Assembly: GCF_036013525.1 (NCBI RefSeq)
Contig: NZ_CP107853.1
Location: 1,240,001-1,304,000, forward strand
Direction of reading: 5' to 3'
DNA: 64,000 bases
From: Nonomuraea sp. NBC_00507
Lineage (GTDB): Bacteria; Actinomycetota; Actinomycetes; Streptosporangiales; Streptosporangiaceae
The notes under the pieces were generated by a model. That model saw only the letters and a program-made list of their open reading frames with translations, was not told the DNA's origin and did not search any database. Both the position numbers and the translations under genes were made by a program. Within the stretch, counting starts at the first letter, position 1, and every line of letters starts with the position of its first letter. Shown here piece after piece: positions 34,463 to 43,109 of this stretch.

Positions 34463-34894
34463 TTGAGCGCCGTCTCGTCAAACAAGACTTCGGATCTCGC
34501 CTGGCTGCTGAAGGGGCTGTCCCAGGAGGTCCCTGCCATTCGTGGCAGTGTGCTGCTGTCCTCCGACGGGCTGGTGAAAGCCACCCACGGTCTGGATCGC
34601 GACAGCTCAGAATATCTCGCGGCACTCGCCTCCGGATTTTTTTCCATGGCACGGAGCGCCTGTGCCAAATTCGACGGCGGCAACGAAGTCCGCCAGGTCG
34701 TGACCGAACTTAAGTCCAGCCGACTGTTCATCTCGTGGGCCGGCCACAACTCGGTTATCGCAGTGCTGGCGGGGGGAGATGCCGACCCGGGTGTCGTCGG
34801 TCTTGAGATGGCTCGGCTGATCAAAGCCGTCCGTCCCTTCCTGGACACAGCGATCCGCCCGCCGGCAGCTCGTTCTGGTGACAGGAACCGATGA
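34463..34894 (+). CDS. cvnB: Roadblock/LC7 protein (CvnB)
   Basis: 143 residues. LAWLLKGLSQEVPAIRGSVLLSSDGLVKATHGLDRDSSEYLAALASGFFSMAR is the Roadblock/LC7 fold and matches conservon B proteins. The fold regulates small GTPases, which fits cvnD in this operon. TTG 34463 follows AAGGAG by seven bases. Its stop overlaps cvnC by four bases. Confidence 0.9.
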   Translation: MSAVSSNKTSDLAWLLKGLSQEVPAIRGSVLLSSDGLVKATHGLDRDSSEYLAALASGFFSMARSACAKFDGGNEVRQVVTELKSSRLFISWAGHNSVIAVLAGGDADPGVVGLEMARLIKAVRPFLDTAIRPPAARSGDRNR

Positions 34895-35262
34895 ACATGG
34901 CCGGTGACGACGAAATATGGCTTGATGACGAAGCCGGCCCCCTGATTCGCCCCTACACAGTGAACGCGGGCCGCACCCGCCCGACTGTGGAACTGGATCT
35001 GCTCTCATTGGTGGTCACCACAGGTCGGGCCAGCCCGGACGTGGATCCGGAACATGTCAAGGTTCTCGAACTGTGCCGCACGCCGGTCTCGGTCGCGGAG
35101 GTGGCGGCGAACATACGACTCCCTGTGATGGTCACCAAGGTCCTCGTCGCGGATTTGGTGGACTGCGGAGCCATAGCCACCTGGGCATCGTCTTCTTCGT
35201 CTAGCCACGTCACCGACCGAGTTCTCTTGGAGAAGCTGCTCGATGGTTTACAACAAATCTGA
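34891..35262 (+). CDS. cvnC: DUF742 protein (CvnC)
   Basis: 123 residues. LIRPYTVNAGRTRPTVELDLLSLVVTTG and LCRTPVSVAEVAANIRLPVMVTKVLVADLVDCGAI are the DUF742 signature, a winged-helix-like fold. CvnC proteins bind the other conservon parts. It overlaps cvnD by 20 bases. Confidence 0.9.
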   Translation: MNMAGDDEIWLDDEAGPLIRPYTVNAGRTRPTVELDLLSLVVTTGRASPDVDPEHVKVLELCRTPVSVAEVAANIRLPVMVTKVLVADLVDCGAIATWASSSSSSHVTDRVLLEKLLDGLQQI

Positions 35263-35815
35263 GGTGTTACCCACCCAGGTCAAGATTCTGGTCGCTGGTG
35301 GATTCGGCGTCGGAAAGACGACCTTCGTCGGCGCGACGAGCGAGATCGAGCCACTGAATACGGAAGAACTCATCACTGCGGCCAGCATAGGTGTCGACAA
35401 TCTCAGCAGGACAGAGGACAAGTCCACAACCACAGTTGCATTTGACTTCGGCCGTATCACCATCCACCAGCATAATATTGTGCTCTACCTGTTCGGAACG
35501 CCTGGGCAGGAGCGCTTCTGGTTCATGTGGAACGAGTTATCCGCAGGAGCGCTCGGTGCCGTTGTGCTGGCCGATACCCGTCGGCTGCAGGAATGCTTCG
35601 CCGCCGTCGACTTCTTCGAGGATCGGGGCATCCCATTCCTCGTCGCGGTCAACGTATTCGACGATGCGTTCCCCTATGAACCGGAAGAGGTGCGAGCCGC
35701 ACTCGAACTCGACTCGCGCGCGCCGGTCATGTTGTGCGACGCACGGGATACCCGTTCCGCGATGTCGGTACTCCGGTCACTGATCCAGCATCTCCTCACC
35801 GCCGCTCCGATCTGA
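35243..35815 (+). CDS. cvnD: Small GTPase (CvnD)
   Basis: 190 residues. P-loop AGGFGVGKTTFVG (residues 18-30), switch region TTVAFDFGRI, G3 LFGTPGQERFWFM, and VNVFDDAF in place of the NKxD motif. The MglA-like Gln/Arg in TPGQERF is intact. Conservon GTPases act at the membrane with the CvnA sensor and control development or antibiotic production in Streptomyces. Confidence 0.93.
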   Translation: MVYNKSEVLPTQVKILVAGGFGVGKTTFVGATSEIEPLNTEELITAASIGVDNLSRTEDKSTTTVAFDFGRITIHQHNIVLYLFGTPGQERFWFMWNELSAGALGAVVLADTRRLQECFAAVDFFEDRGIPFLVAVNVFDDAFPYEPEEVRAALELDSRAPVMLCDARDTRSAMSVLRSLIQHLLTAAPI

Positions 35816-35882
35816 CCGATACGCAGTGAGGGCGATCTGCAACTGGTTTCTTGTCCCGCTCACCGCGGCCGACCAGCCCTAA

Positions 35883-35907
35883 GCGCCACCCGAACTCCGG
35901 GTGGCGC
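35883..35907 (+). terminator. Conservon terminator
   Basis: GCGCCACCCG, loop AACTC, CGGGTGGCGC: a perfect ten-base stem 68 bases after the cvnD stop. Confidence 0.75.
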
Positions 35908-35916
35908 CCAAGACCA

Positions 35917-36060
35917 TCACCCGGCGCGTCGACGATTTCGCCACCCAAGCTTGACTTCTCCGGGCGTCGTGAAACTTGAGAAAAACCTACGGAAACCCAC
36001 GACGAAATATCCGATGAGCAGGAGGCCGCCGATGAGTAGCAGGATGACGGCGGTCTTCAC
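35917..36060 (-). CDS. Small membrane protein cut off by the IS701 element
   Basis: 47 residues from GTG 36060-36058: VKTAVILLLIGGLLLIGYFVV is one membrane segment, followed by GFRRFFSSFTTPGEVKLGWRN and a basic tail. The first base of the start codon lies in the CTAG target duplication, so the insertion removed its natural upstream region. It was probably next to the gene at 40981-41235 before the insertion. Unknown function. Confidence 0.45.
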   Translation of the reverse strand: MKTAVILLLIGGLLLIGYFVVGFRRFFSSFTTPGEVKLGWRNRRRAG

Positions 36061-36147
36061 TAGTACGGCAGCCGCCATTCGCCTTATGACCAGGCAAGAT
36101 GCGTGGTAGGTCGATGCGATCTTGTGATCGGAAGCATGGTCAACGAG

Positions 36148-36202
36148 AGCAGCCGCTCGTGATCATGTCTGTGTGAAGAGTACAAGATCGAGAGCGGCTG
36201 CT
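36148..36202 (+). promoter_or_regulatory. Hairpin enclosing the transposase start codon
   Basis: AGCAGCCGCTC (36148-36158) is the exact complement of GAGCGGCTGCT (36192-36202). The start GTG at 36173 lies in the loop. Such a structure on read-through mRNA would limit translation of the transposase; the mechanism is inferred. Confidence 0.5.
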
Positions 36203-36547
36203 GCGCTCATCGTAGAGGCTCAGCGCGTGCAGCGGTACATGAACGAGTTGATGGCCGTCCTGGCGCCGGTGTTCCACAGGATCGAGCCGCGGCTACAGGC
36301 CACCAAGTACGTCCGAGCAGTGATGTCTGACCTACCCAAACGCAACGGGTGGACGATCGCCGAGTGGGTGGGTGACCGCAGCCCCGATGCCACCCAGCGG
36401 CTGCTGAATCGGGCCCGCTGGGACACCGCGCAGGCGATGAGCATCATCCGCCGCTTCGCTGTGGCCGGCCTGGACGCCGCCGCCCGCCCCGGCAGCCTGG
36501 CCGTTGCGGCCCTGGACGAGTCCGGTCAGGAGAAGAAGGGCACCTAA
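36173..36547 (+). pseudogene. IS701-type transposase, N-terminal part
   Basis: VQRYMNELMAVLAPVFHRIEPRLQATKYVRAVMSDLPKRNGWTIAEWVGDRSPDATQRLLNRARWD is the start of DDE transposases of the IS701 group. VAALDESGQEKKG contains the first catalytic Asp (DES). The frame stops at GT where the RIT element begins. The rest resumes at 39950. Confidence 0.85.
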
Positions 36548-36651
36548 TGCCGAGATCGGCATTAACGGCCTTATGACGAGCACGCCGTAATGCCGATGAC
36601 GGGGCTGGAGCTGGGGAAACGTCACCTGTTCGCGGCGTTGTGTTGTGGCTG

Positions 36652-37644
36652 TCAGAGCTGGTCGAGGAAGGCCAGGAGGGTGTCCGGGGCCTGGTAGCGG
36701 TCGGGAGTGGTGCTCGGCGGGGTGGTTCGAGCGAGGGCTTTCTCTTTGAGGGCCATGTCGGCGTGTAGGTAGATGCGGGTGGTGGTCGGGCTCTCGTGCC
36801 CGAGCCAGAGTGCGATGACGGTGATGTCGACGCCGGCGTGGAGGAGTTCCATCGCGGCGGTGTGCCGCAGAGTGTGGGGTGTGACTGTCTTTCCCTGAAG
36901 AGATGGGCAGTCTTCGGCCGCGGTGCGGGCGTGTTTCTTGATCAGATGTTCGACAGCGTCGTGTGACAGCGCTCCACCAGGCCGGGTGCAAAACAGTGGG
37001 TCGGTGTCGGCTGCCGGTTGGCGGTCGTCGAGCCAGCCGGACAGGACCTGCTTGGTGTGGGTGGTGAGCGGGGTGCATCGGTCTTTGCGGCCCTTGCCGC
37101 GGCAGTAGATGTGTGCTGCGGCGCCCAGGTGGACGGCGCCGATGGACAGGCCGGTGAGTTCGGAGACGCGTAGCCCGGTCTGCGCGGCCAGGATGAGCAG
37201 GGCGTGGTCACGGCGTCCATGCCAGGTGGCGAGGTCAGGGGCGCCGAGCAGGGCGTCGAGTTCGGCGCGGGACAGGAAAGTCACGATGGTCTTGGTGGTG
37301 CGTTTGGTCTGGATCGCCAGAACGCGGCTGATCAGATTCGCGTGCTGGGGAGCCTGCAGGCTGGCGTAGCGAAACAGCGAGTGGATGGCGGCCAGGCGGG
37401 TGTTGCGGCTGGCGACGCTGTTGCCCCGGACCGTCTCCAGATGCTGCAGGAAGTCACCGATCATGGCGGCGTCCAGGTCGGTGAGGTTCAGGCGGGCGGG
37501 CAGCTTGCCGGTTCGGGTGTGGAGATAGCCGAGCAGCAGCTTGAAAGTGTCGCGGTAGGAGGCGATCGTGTGCGGGCTGGCTGCCTGCTGGGTCATCAGC
37601 CGGTTGGTGAAGAAGGCCTCCATGATGGGCGCCAATGCCGTCAT
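36652..37644 (-). CDS. Tyrosine recombinase, third gene of the RIT element
   Basis: 330 residues. The SAM-like domain (about 5-110) is followed by a catalytic domain with LRVSELTGL (Arg I), CRGKGRKDRCTPL (Lys), HTLRHTAAMELLHAGVDI (His-Arg) and LGHESPTTTRIYLHAD (His and Tyr nucleophile). All catalytic residues are present. ATG 37644 overlaps the stop of the second gene. The three proteins probably form one complex, as proposed for RIT elements. Confidence 0.9.
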   Translation of the reverse strand: MTALAPIMEAFFTNRLMTQQAASPHTIASYRDTFKLLLGYLHTRTGKLPARLNLTDLDAAMIGDFLQHLETVRGNSVASRNTRLAAIHSLFRYASLQAPQHANLISRVLAIQTKRTTKTIVTFLSRAELDALLGAPDLATWHGRRDHALLILAAQTGLRVSELTGLSIGAVHLGAAAHIYCRGKGRKDRCTPLTTHTKQVLSGWLDDRQPAADTDPLFCTRPGGALSHDAVEHLIKKHARTAAEDCPSLQGKTVTPHTLRHTAAMELLHAGVDITVIALWLGHESPTTTRIYLHADMALKEKALARTTPPSTTPDRYQAPDTLLAFLDQL

Positions 37645-38582
37645 GGCCGGCCCCGATCACGGTGTTCCAGCCGGTGTGCGGCCAGGGCGAGCAGTTCGGG
37701 TGTGGCCTGGAGATACCAGTAGGTCGCCTCGGGCCCGGAGTGACCGAGGAAGGTCGCAAGCAGCGGCAGGCGGGCGGCAACGTCGATGCCGGAGCGATAC
37801 CAGCCGATCAAGGTGTTGACCGCGAACGTGTGGCGCAAGTCGTGAATCCTGGGACGGCGCCGCCCCGCAGGGGGTTGGATTTCGGCCAGGACCAGCAGCT
37901 TGGCAAAGGTCTCCTGCAGGCCTCTTTGCAGGGGTCGGTGTCCCGCGGCGGTGAGGAAGAAGCTGTCGCAAGCGGGCGAGCGGCAGAGCCGGTCACGCCG
38001 TGCGGCGTAACCAGACAACATGCCCGCGGTGGTGGGATGAAGCGGAACCATCCGGGTCTGCTGATTCTTGCCGGTCACGGTGAGCGTCGCGGCGCCCAGG
38101 TCGTCCAGGTTGACGTCGGCGCGGTTCAGGCCGAGGACCTCGCCCAGCCGCAGTCCGCTCGCGGCGATCAGGCTGATCACTGCGTGACAGGTGGCCGAGT
38201 GCATCGGCGCCGCAATCGTGCCGGCCGCGTGGACGAGCGCAGCGACCTCCTGATCGGTATAGATATACGGCGTCGGCCGATGTGAGCGAGCGGGCAGCAG
38301 GCCGGCCGGGGGGATCTCGCAGGTCGGATCGAGCGTGTGCAGGTGGCGGGCGAACAGGCGCACCACCGCGAGCCTGCGCCCCCAGTGCGTGATCGAGGCG
38401 TTCTTCGGCTCCATCGCCCAGGCCAGCGCCTGCGACACGGTGACGGTGGCCTGTCCGGCCTGATCGAGCCGGTCGGCGAAGGCCAGCAGCATCCGGCCGT
38501 CGCCGCGCAACTGGTAGCCCAGCGAGCGGCGCATGGCCAGGTAGTCCTCGACACGGGCCCGCATCGTCACCGGAGTCGTCAT
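37641..38582 (-). CDS. Tyrosine recombinase, second gene of the RIT element
   Basis: 313 residues from ATG 38582. LRLGEVLGLNRADV (Arg I), VTGKNQQTRMVPL (Lys strand), HDLRHTFAVNTL (His-Arg) and LGHSGPEATYWYLQATPE (His, Tyr). N-terminal core-binding domain with RRSLGYQLRGDGRMLLAFAD. Complete. Its ends overlap both neighbours by ATGA. Confidence 0.9.
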   Translation of the reverse strand: MTTPVTMRARVEDYLAMRRSLGYQLRGDGRMLLAFADRLDQAGQATVTVSQALAWAMEPKNASITHWGRRLAVVRLFARHLHTLDPTCEIPPAGLLPARSHRPTPYIYTDQEVAALVHAAGTIAAPMHSATCHAVISLIAASGLRLGEVLGLNRADVNLDDLGAATLTVTGKNQQTRMVPLHPTTAGMLSGYAARRDRLCRSPACDSFFLTAAGHRPLQRGLQETFAKLLVLAEIQPPAGRRRPRIHDLRHTFAVNTLIGWYRSGIDVAARLPLLATFLGHSGPEATYWYLQATPELLALAAHRLEHRDRGRP

Positions 38583-39784
38583 CTGGCTGCTGCCTGCGGA
38601 CAGGGTCTGGCCAGCTCGGCCAGCCGGGCCTGGTCGACCTTGGCGTAGATCGCCGTGGTGCGTTCCTGGGCGTGCCGCAGTAACTGGCCGATCTCCTCCA
38701 TCGAGGCTCCGCGCTCCACAAGAGCGCAGGCCACCGCGTGCCGGATGCGGTGCGGCCCGAACCTGGCGACGTCGGCCCTGGCGCAGGCACGGGCCAGCAC
38801 CTGGGTGATCGACGAGGTGGCCAACGCGGTGAACGGCGCAACCATGGTCACGAAGAGCGTGGTGGCGGTGGTCTTCGGCCGGGCGTGCAGCAGATAGTCG
38901 GCCCACGCCTGGCCGACATCGCGCGGCAGAGGCAGCACGTCCACCCGTCCGCCCTTGCCGCGGATCGTCACCTCGCCGGCGCGCCAGCCGACGTCGCCGA
39001 GTTCCAGACGCGCGACCTCGCCGCCGCGCAACGCCAGCCGTGTCAGCGATAGCACGATCGCGTAGTCTCGCCGGCCGACCGCGCTGTCTCGGTCGCAGGA
39101 GGCAAGGACGGCCCGGATGCCTTCGCCTGAGGCGGCCCGCGGCAGTCCCAGCCGCCCGGGGTGGGCTCGTCCAGCCGGAACCGCGTCCGCCAGCAGGTTG
39201 GCCACGTGCCCGGCGACGTGCAGGAAACGCAGGAACGAACGCAGCGCCGGCAGCGTCACCATGTCCGGTGGCAAGCCCTCCCGGCGCCGGGCCCACTCCA
39301 GCACGTAACCGGTGACGTGGCCCGCCGACACCCCCGCCAGCGGCTCCTTCGCGTCGGGCAGCCGCTGCAAGAACGCCCTCGCGCACCGCAGATAGTGCTT
39401 GATCGTGCCCTCGGTCACCCCTCGTTCGCCTGCCAGATGACGCCGGTACTGCTCCAGCAGAGCCTCCTGGAAGGTCACCGGCGCCCGAGGACTGGGCTGC
39501 GGCACGGCCTGCAGGCTCCGCAGATACCTCAACGTGGGTGCCAGCGCCCGCTCCGTCACACCGATCCGGAGACCGGTAGCACGGCGGGCCCGCAGGAACT
39601 CTTCGGCGACCGACTCGGTCAGATCGCCGACCGTCATGTCCCGAGCCGACAGCCAACCGCTCAGCTCGGCGAGTAGATGGACATGATCACGCACCGTATC
39701 GAGTGCATACCCCCCGGCAGCCAAGTAACCGCGCAGTCCATCCGCGAACGGGGCAAGCGGCCCCTCCACCACAATCCGCCCCAT
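38579..39784 (-). CDS. Tyrosine recombinase, first gene of the RIT element
   Basis: 401 residues from ATG 39784. It has a longer N-terminal part than the other two. LALRGGEVARLELGDVG (Arg I), IRGKGGRVDVLPLP (Lys), FGPHRIRHAVACALVERGASM (His-Arg) and LRHAQERTTAIYAKVD (His and Tyr). The order and sizes (401, 313, 330) fit RitA-RitB-RitC. Transcription is inward from the right repeat. Confidence 0.9.
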   Translation of the reverse strand: MGRIVVEGPLAPFADGLRGYLAAGGYALDTVRDHVHLLAELSGWLSARDMTVGDLTESVAEEFLRARRATGLRIGVTERALAPTLRYLRSLQAVPQPSPRAPVTFQEALLEQYRRHLAGERGVTEGTIKHYLRCARAFLQRLPDAKEPLAGVSAGHVTGYVLEWARRREGLPPDMVTLPALRSFLRFLHVAGHVANLLADAVPAGRAHPGRLGLPRAASGEGIRAVLASCDRDSAVGRRDYAIVLSLTRLALRGGEVARLELGDVGWRAGEVTIRGKGGRVDVLPLPRDVGQAWADYLLHARPKTTATTLFVTMVAPFTALATSSITQVLARACARADVARFGPHRIRHAVACALVERGASMEEIGQLLRHAQERTTAIYAKVDQARLAELARPCPQAAAR

Positions 39785-39949
39785 GAACGCCTCCGTCTTG
39801 TCGAGGACACTCCCACTGACAAGACGCCCCACACCGGCGATAGTGGCGCCCGAATCGGCAAGAATTATTACGAGTATCGCGAAGTGACACCACACGTGAC
39901 ATGCAGCAACACAAGCCTCATCGGCATTACGGCGTGCTCGTCATAAGGC

Positions 39950-40984
39950 AGCGCCACCGCCGGGGTCAAGCGTCAGCACATGGGCTGCGCGGGCGGCATC
40001 GACAACGGCATCAACACCGTGATCAACACCGTGCACCTGGCCTACATCCGCGCCGGCGCCGGACATGCGCTGATCGCCTCACGGCAATGGATCCCCGCCG
40101 AGCAGATCGCCGACCCCGTCACGGCGATCACCACCGCTCTGCCGCTGGACCTGGCCTTCCGCACCAAGGGCGAACTGGCCGTCGAGCTGCTGTCGGAGGC
40201 CTTCTCCGACGGGGTGCGCGTCGACGTCGTCGTCGGCGACGAGGTCTACGGCGCGTGCACCACCCTGCGCACCTTCCTGGAGAGACGCGGGCAGGCCTAC
40301 GTGCCGCGGGTCCGCTCCGCCTTCACCATCACGCTCGGAGGCGGCACCTGTCTGACCTGCGCCCAGGTGGTGACCAAGCACTTGAAGCAGAAACGCAAGT
40401 GGGTCATCCGCTCGGCCGGACGCGGCTCCAAAGGCGAGCGCACCTACGCCTGGGCCTGGATCGCCACCGCCAGCCCCGCCCACTACGTGCTGATCCGCAA
40501 GCACCGCACCACCGGCGAGCTGGCCTTTCACTACTGCTTCATCCCCGAAGACGAGCCCGCCACGATGGCCCGGCTGATCGCCGCCGCGGGGTTACGCTGG
40601 CCGATTGAGGAGACCTTTGAGTTCGGCAAGGACCTGTTCGGCCTCGACCAGGCCCAGGTCCGCCTCTATGAGGCGATCCTGCGGCACACCGTGCTGGTCA
40701 TGGCGGCCCTGGCGATCTGCGCTGTTGCCGCTGCGGCCGCCCGACGTCGTACCGACACTCAGGCACTACGGGCGATCACCCCTGATCAGCCACCACCTGC
40801 AGACCCCGGGATGATTCCCCTGACCGTCGCCGAGATCAAGCGCCTGTTCAACGCCGCCACCACGATCACCCGGTCACTTCTCCACACTGTCCACTGGTCG
40901 ACCTGGCGTCGCCGACACCAAGCCCGAGCCCGCTGGTTCCATCAACGAGCCCGCTTGGCCACCGCATATTCCCAGCTCAACTAA
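39950..40984 (+). pseudogene. IS701-type transposase, C-terminal part
   Basis: SATAGVKRQHMGCAGGIDNGINTVHL-type sequence directly continues the N-terminal part. VDVVVGDEVYGA holds the second Asp (GDEVYG), and WPIEETFEFGKDLFGLDQAQVR the catalytic Glu. The C-terminus has LHTVHWSTWRRRHQARARW. Nothing is missing, so loss of the RIT insert would restore the gene except for bases added at the junction. Confidence 0.85.
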
Positions 40985-41235
40985 TGAATGGCGGCTGCCG
41001 TACTAGCGCCTTGGAAGCGGTTCGAGCAGTGGAGTTCGCCGGGCTCCGGGGGAAGGTCGCCGACAGCCGCCGCGACGATGGCCTCAAGGTCGCCTAGCTT
41101 GATGAGGATCTGGCTCATGGCGGCGGGATCCGCGGTACCGGCAGGCGAGTCGGACGCGGCCTCGGCCTGAGCGATCAGGATGTGTGAACGGACGTCGGCG
41201 AGTAACGCTCGGCACTGATGACCCGAAAGATCCAT
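40981..41235 (-). CDS. Small hypothetical protein, C-terminus altered by IS701
   Basis: 84 residues from ATG 41235. The N-terminal part is helical and acidic (LLADVRSHILIAQAEAASDSPAG, MSQILIKLGDLEAIVAAAVGDLPPEPGE). The last seven residues (STAAAIH) are encoded by the IS end. The intact sequence would have continued into the region now at 36060. Not recognised. Confidence 0.45.
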   Translation of the reverse strand: MDLSGHQCRALLADVRSHILIAQAEAASDSPAGTADPAAMSQILIKLGDLEAIVAAAVGDLPPEPGELHCSNRFQGASTAAAIH

Positions 41236-41642
41236 CCCGGAGCCGAGTGCCCCCGCCAGAGGCTCCTGTTGGACGTGATCCATTCGTGGGACATTGCGCC
41301 TCGTGGACGAATATCGGCGGTCTCTCTGGTACAGATGGTCGCACGCGATACCGGGCTTGGACCAGGCTATGAGTTCTGGAAACGGCCCGATGGCAATTGG
41401 AGCGGGAAGGCTTCCATGCGACCGCCCGTGACCGGCCCTCAAACCCGCAGCATGGGCCGGGAAGGCAGCGCGGACATCGCTTCCCGGAGAACGTAGAGGG
41501 GTGACTTAGATGTCACTGTGGCCGACGATGTCGCGGACTGACCTGAGGTGGGATGCCGAGGTTGAGCAGGAGCGTCACGCAAGCGTGGCGTGCGCGCAGG
41601 CGCGTCTTTCAGGGGCAGGCGCTGCGGGCAAGGACCCCGACC
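41236..41642. other. Gene-free stretch
   Basis: Frames here have no ribosome site and no recognisable pattern. The promoter of the small gene at 41235 should lie at its left side. Confidence 0.35.
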
Positions 41643-42566
41643 TCATCGGCGCAGGAAGTCCCCCATCAGCCGGGCGACCTTCTCCGGACAGTCGGTAGTC
41701 AGCGCGTGGCCGCAGCCGTCGAGTTCGCGCACCTGCACGGCGGGTATCCGGCGAGCGAACTCCTGAGCCTGCCACACCGGGTTGACGGTGTCCTGGCGGC
41801 CCCAGATCACCAAGGTGGGCGTGGTGGTGGACGGCATGGCGGCCAGGGTTTCACGCCAGTCCAGGCCGCGTTCGAGCAGGACCTGGCTCTCCAGATTGTC
41901 GGGGAAAGTGCCGGGTGCCCAGAACGCGTCGACGTCCTCCTCGGTGATCCTGCTTCGGTTGACGTGGATCCGGTCGAGCGCGGCGCGTGAGCTGGACCTG
42001 TCGGCGTAGTACCAGTTGTTCCACAGCTCCCCGACGACCGGGTACTTCATGAGTTCATACACCCAGGTGTCGCGGGTGCTGGCGCCGGAGGGGGCCAGCA
42101 GGAGCAGGCTGCTGACGCGTTCGGGGTGGTGTTGAGCGTAGGCCAGTGCCCACCCTCCGCTCCACGACAGCCCGCCGAGCGCGGGACGCTCGATGCCCGC
42201 CGCGTTCAGGAACACACCGATCGCCGTGGTCATCCCCTTCAGGTCCCAGGTGAAGTCGCGGTCCTTCAGCCGGGTGAATCCTTGGCCGGGGAGGTCCACT
42301 ATGTAAACCGTGTGGTCGCGGGCCAGCTCCGGCACCTGACGGCGCCAGCCGTACGTCCAGGAAGCCCCAGGTGACAACAGCACGACCGGTGTGCCGGAGC
42401 CTTCCTTGACGTAGTGAAAGCGAGCGAGCGGGGTGTCCAGGAACCGAGCGTTCGTCGGCGGCCGGTAACCGGCCGCTGCCGGGCGGTAGCCGTACGCGCC
42501 ATAAAGGGCGGTGCCGACGGCCAGGGTGAGGATCAGGCTCAGGACCACGAGCGTGCGAGGTCTCAT
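41643..42566 (-). CDS. Alpha/beta hydrolase, membrane-anchored or secreted
   Basis: 307 residues. N-terminal hydrophobic segment (about 5-25) acts as signal or anchor. VVLLSPGASWTYGWRRQVPELA, VDLPGQGFT, the nucleophile elbow GLSWSGG (Ser at about 137), PTLVIWGRQDTVNP (Asp) and ELDGCGHALTTDCPE (His) complete the triad. It is an esterase or haloalkane-like hydrolase acting outside the membrane. It is the last gene of the sigma operon, 60 bases after it. Confidence 0.88.
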   Translation of the reverse strand: MRPRTLVVLSLILTLAVGTALYGAYGYRPAAAGYRPPTNARFLDTPLARFHYVKEGSGTPVVLLSPGASWTYGWRRQVPELARDHTVYIVDLPGQGFTRLKDRDFTWDLKGMTTAIGVFLNAAGIERPALGGLSWSGGWALAYAQHHPERVSSLLLLAPSGASTRDTWVYELMKYPVVGELWNNWYYADRSSSRAALDRIHVNRSRITEEDVDAFWAPGTFPDNLESQVLLERGLDWRETLAAMPSTTTPTLVIWGRQDTVNPVWQAQEFARRIPAVQVRELDGCGHALTTDCPEKVARLMGDFLRR

Positions 42567-42626
42567 GGATGCTCTCCGTTCTGTGAGATTCCACCAGAAG
42601 GAGGCGAGCGAGCCTCAGGAGGTTCC

Positions 42627-43109
42627 TCAGGACTGCCACGCCTTGCGGAAGCTCCGGCGGGCGCGGTGCAGGCGCGATTTGACCGTCCCTTCCGGTACGT
42701 GCAGGAGCCGTGCGGCCTCCTCCTCCGGCAACCCCTCCAGGTCACGCAGGACCAGCACCGCCCGATGTTCGGGGGACAGCCGCTCGAGCACGTCACGGAT
42801 GTCCACCGCGCTCTCGACGTCCTGCTTCGACGGCAGTTCGGCGAGTTCCACCGCGTGGTGCCGCCGTCTGGCGATCCTGACTGCCTCCCGTACAGCTATC
42901 GCCCGGGCCCAGCCGTGGAGCGCCTGCGGATCGCGCAGGCTCCCCAGGTTCCGGAAGATCGCGATCAGTGCCTCCTGGACGGCGTCGGGCCCGTTGTCGA
43001 GCGCGATGGGCCCGCAGATCCGGCCAAGGTACGGCGTCAGCTCGCTCAGCAGGTCGTTCATGGCCATCGTGTCGCCGCCTTGCGCAGCGCGCACCAGATC
43101 GGCGCTCAT
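42627..43109 (-). CDS. ECF-type RNA polymerase sigma factor
   Basis: 160 residues from ATG 43109. Region 2 covers about 12-75 (PDAVQEALIAIFRNLGSLRDPQALHGWARAIAVREAVR) and region 4 about 105-155 (LERLSPEHRAVLVLRDLEGLPEEEAARLLHVPEGTVKSRLHRARRSFR). No anti-sigma gene follows; the SRPBCC-like protein upstream, overlapping by ATGA, may take part in control instead. Confidence 0.92.
   Translation of the reverse strand: MSADLVRAAQGGDTMAMNDLLSELTPYLGRICGPIALDNGPDAVQEALIAIFRNLGSLRDPQALHGWARAIAVREAVRIARRRHHAVELAELPSKQDVESAVDIRDVLERLSPEHRAVLVLRDLEGLPEEEAARLLHVPEGTVKSRLHRARRSFRKAWQS

Larger units (their letters stand above)
36569..39948. mobile_element. Recombinase-in-trio (RIT) element
   Basis: Perfect 31-bp inverted repeats (CCTTATGACGAGCACGCCGT and on, 36569-36599, complement at 39918-39948) enclose three tyrosine recombinase genes that overlap by ATGA, which is the defining structure of RIT elements. 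A second palindrome TAATGCCGA-GA-TCGGCATTA (36545-36564) lies just outside the left repeat and may belong to the element. It sits inside the transposase gene, so it came after the IS701 insertion. All three recombinases are intact, so it may be active. Confidence 0.85.
36064..41002 (+). mobile_element. IS701-family insertion sequence, interrupted by a RIT element
   Basis: The terminal repeat TACGGCAGCCGCCATTC (36064-36080) is repeated inverted and perfect at 40986-41002. CTAG flanks both ends (36060-36063 and 41003-41006) as a four-base target duplication, as expected for IS701 elements. The single transposase gene is split by 3.4 kb of other DNA, so the copy is inactive. Without the insert the element would be about 1.5 kb. 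Confidence 0.88.

Noticed and set aside
37639..39656. One 671-residue minus-strand protein
   Set aside because: The C-terminal half is the second RIT recombinase (start 38582); the N-terminal half is an out-of-frame shadow of the first one.
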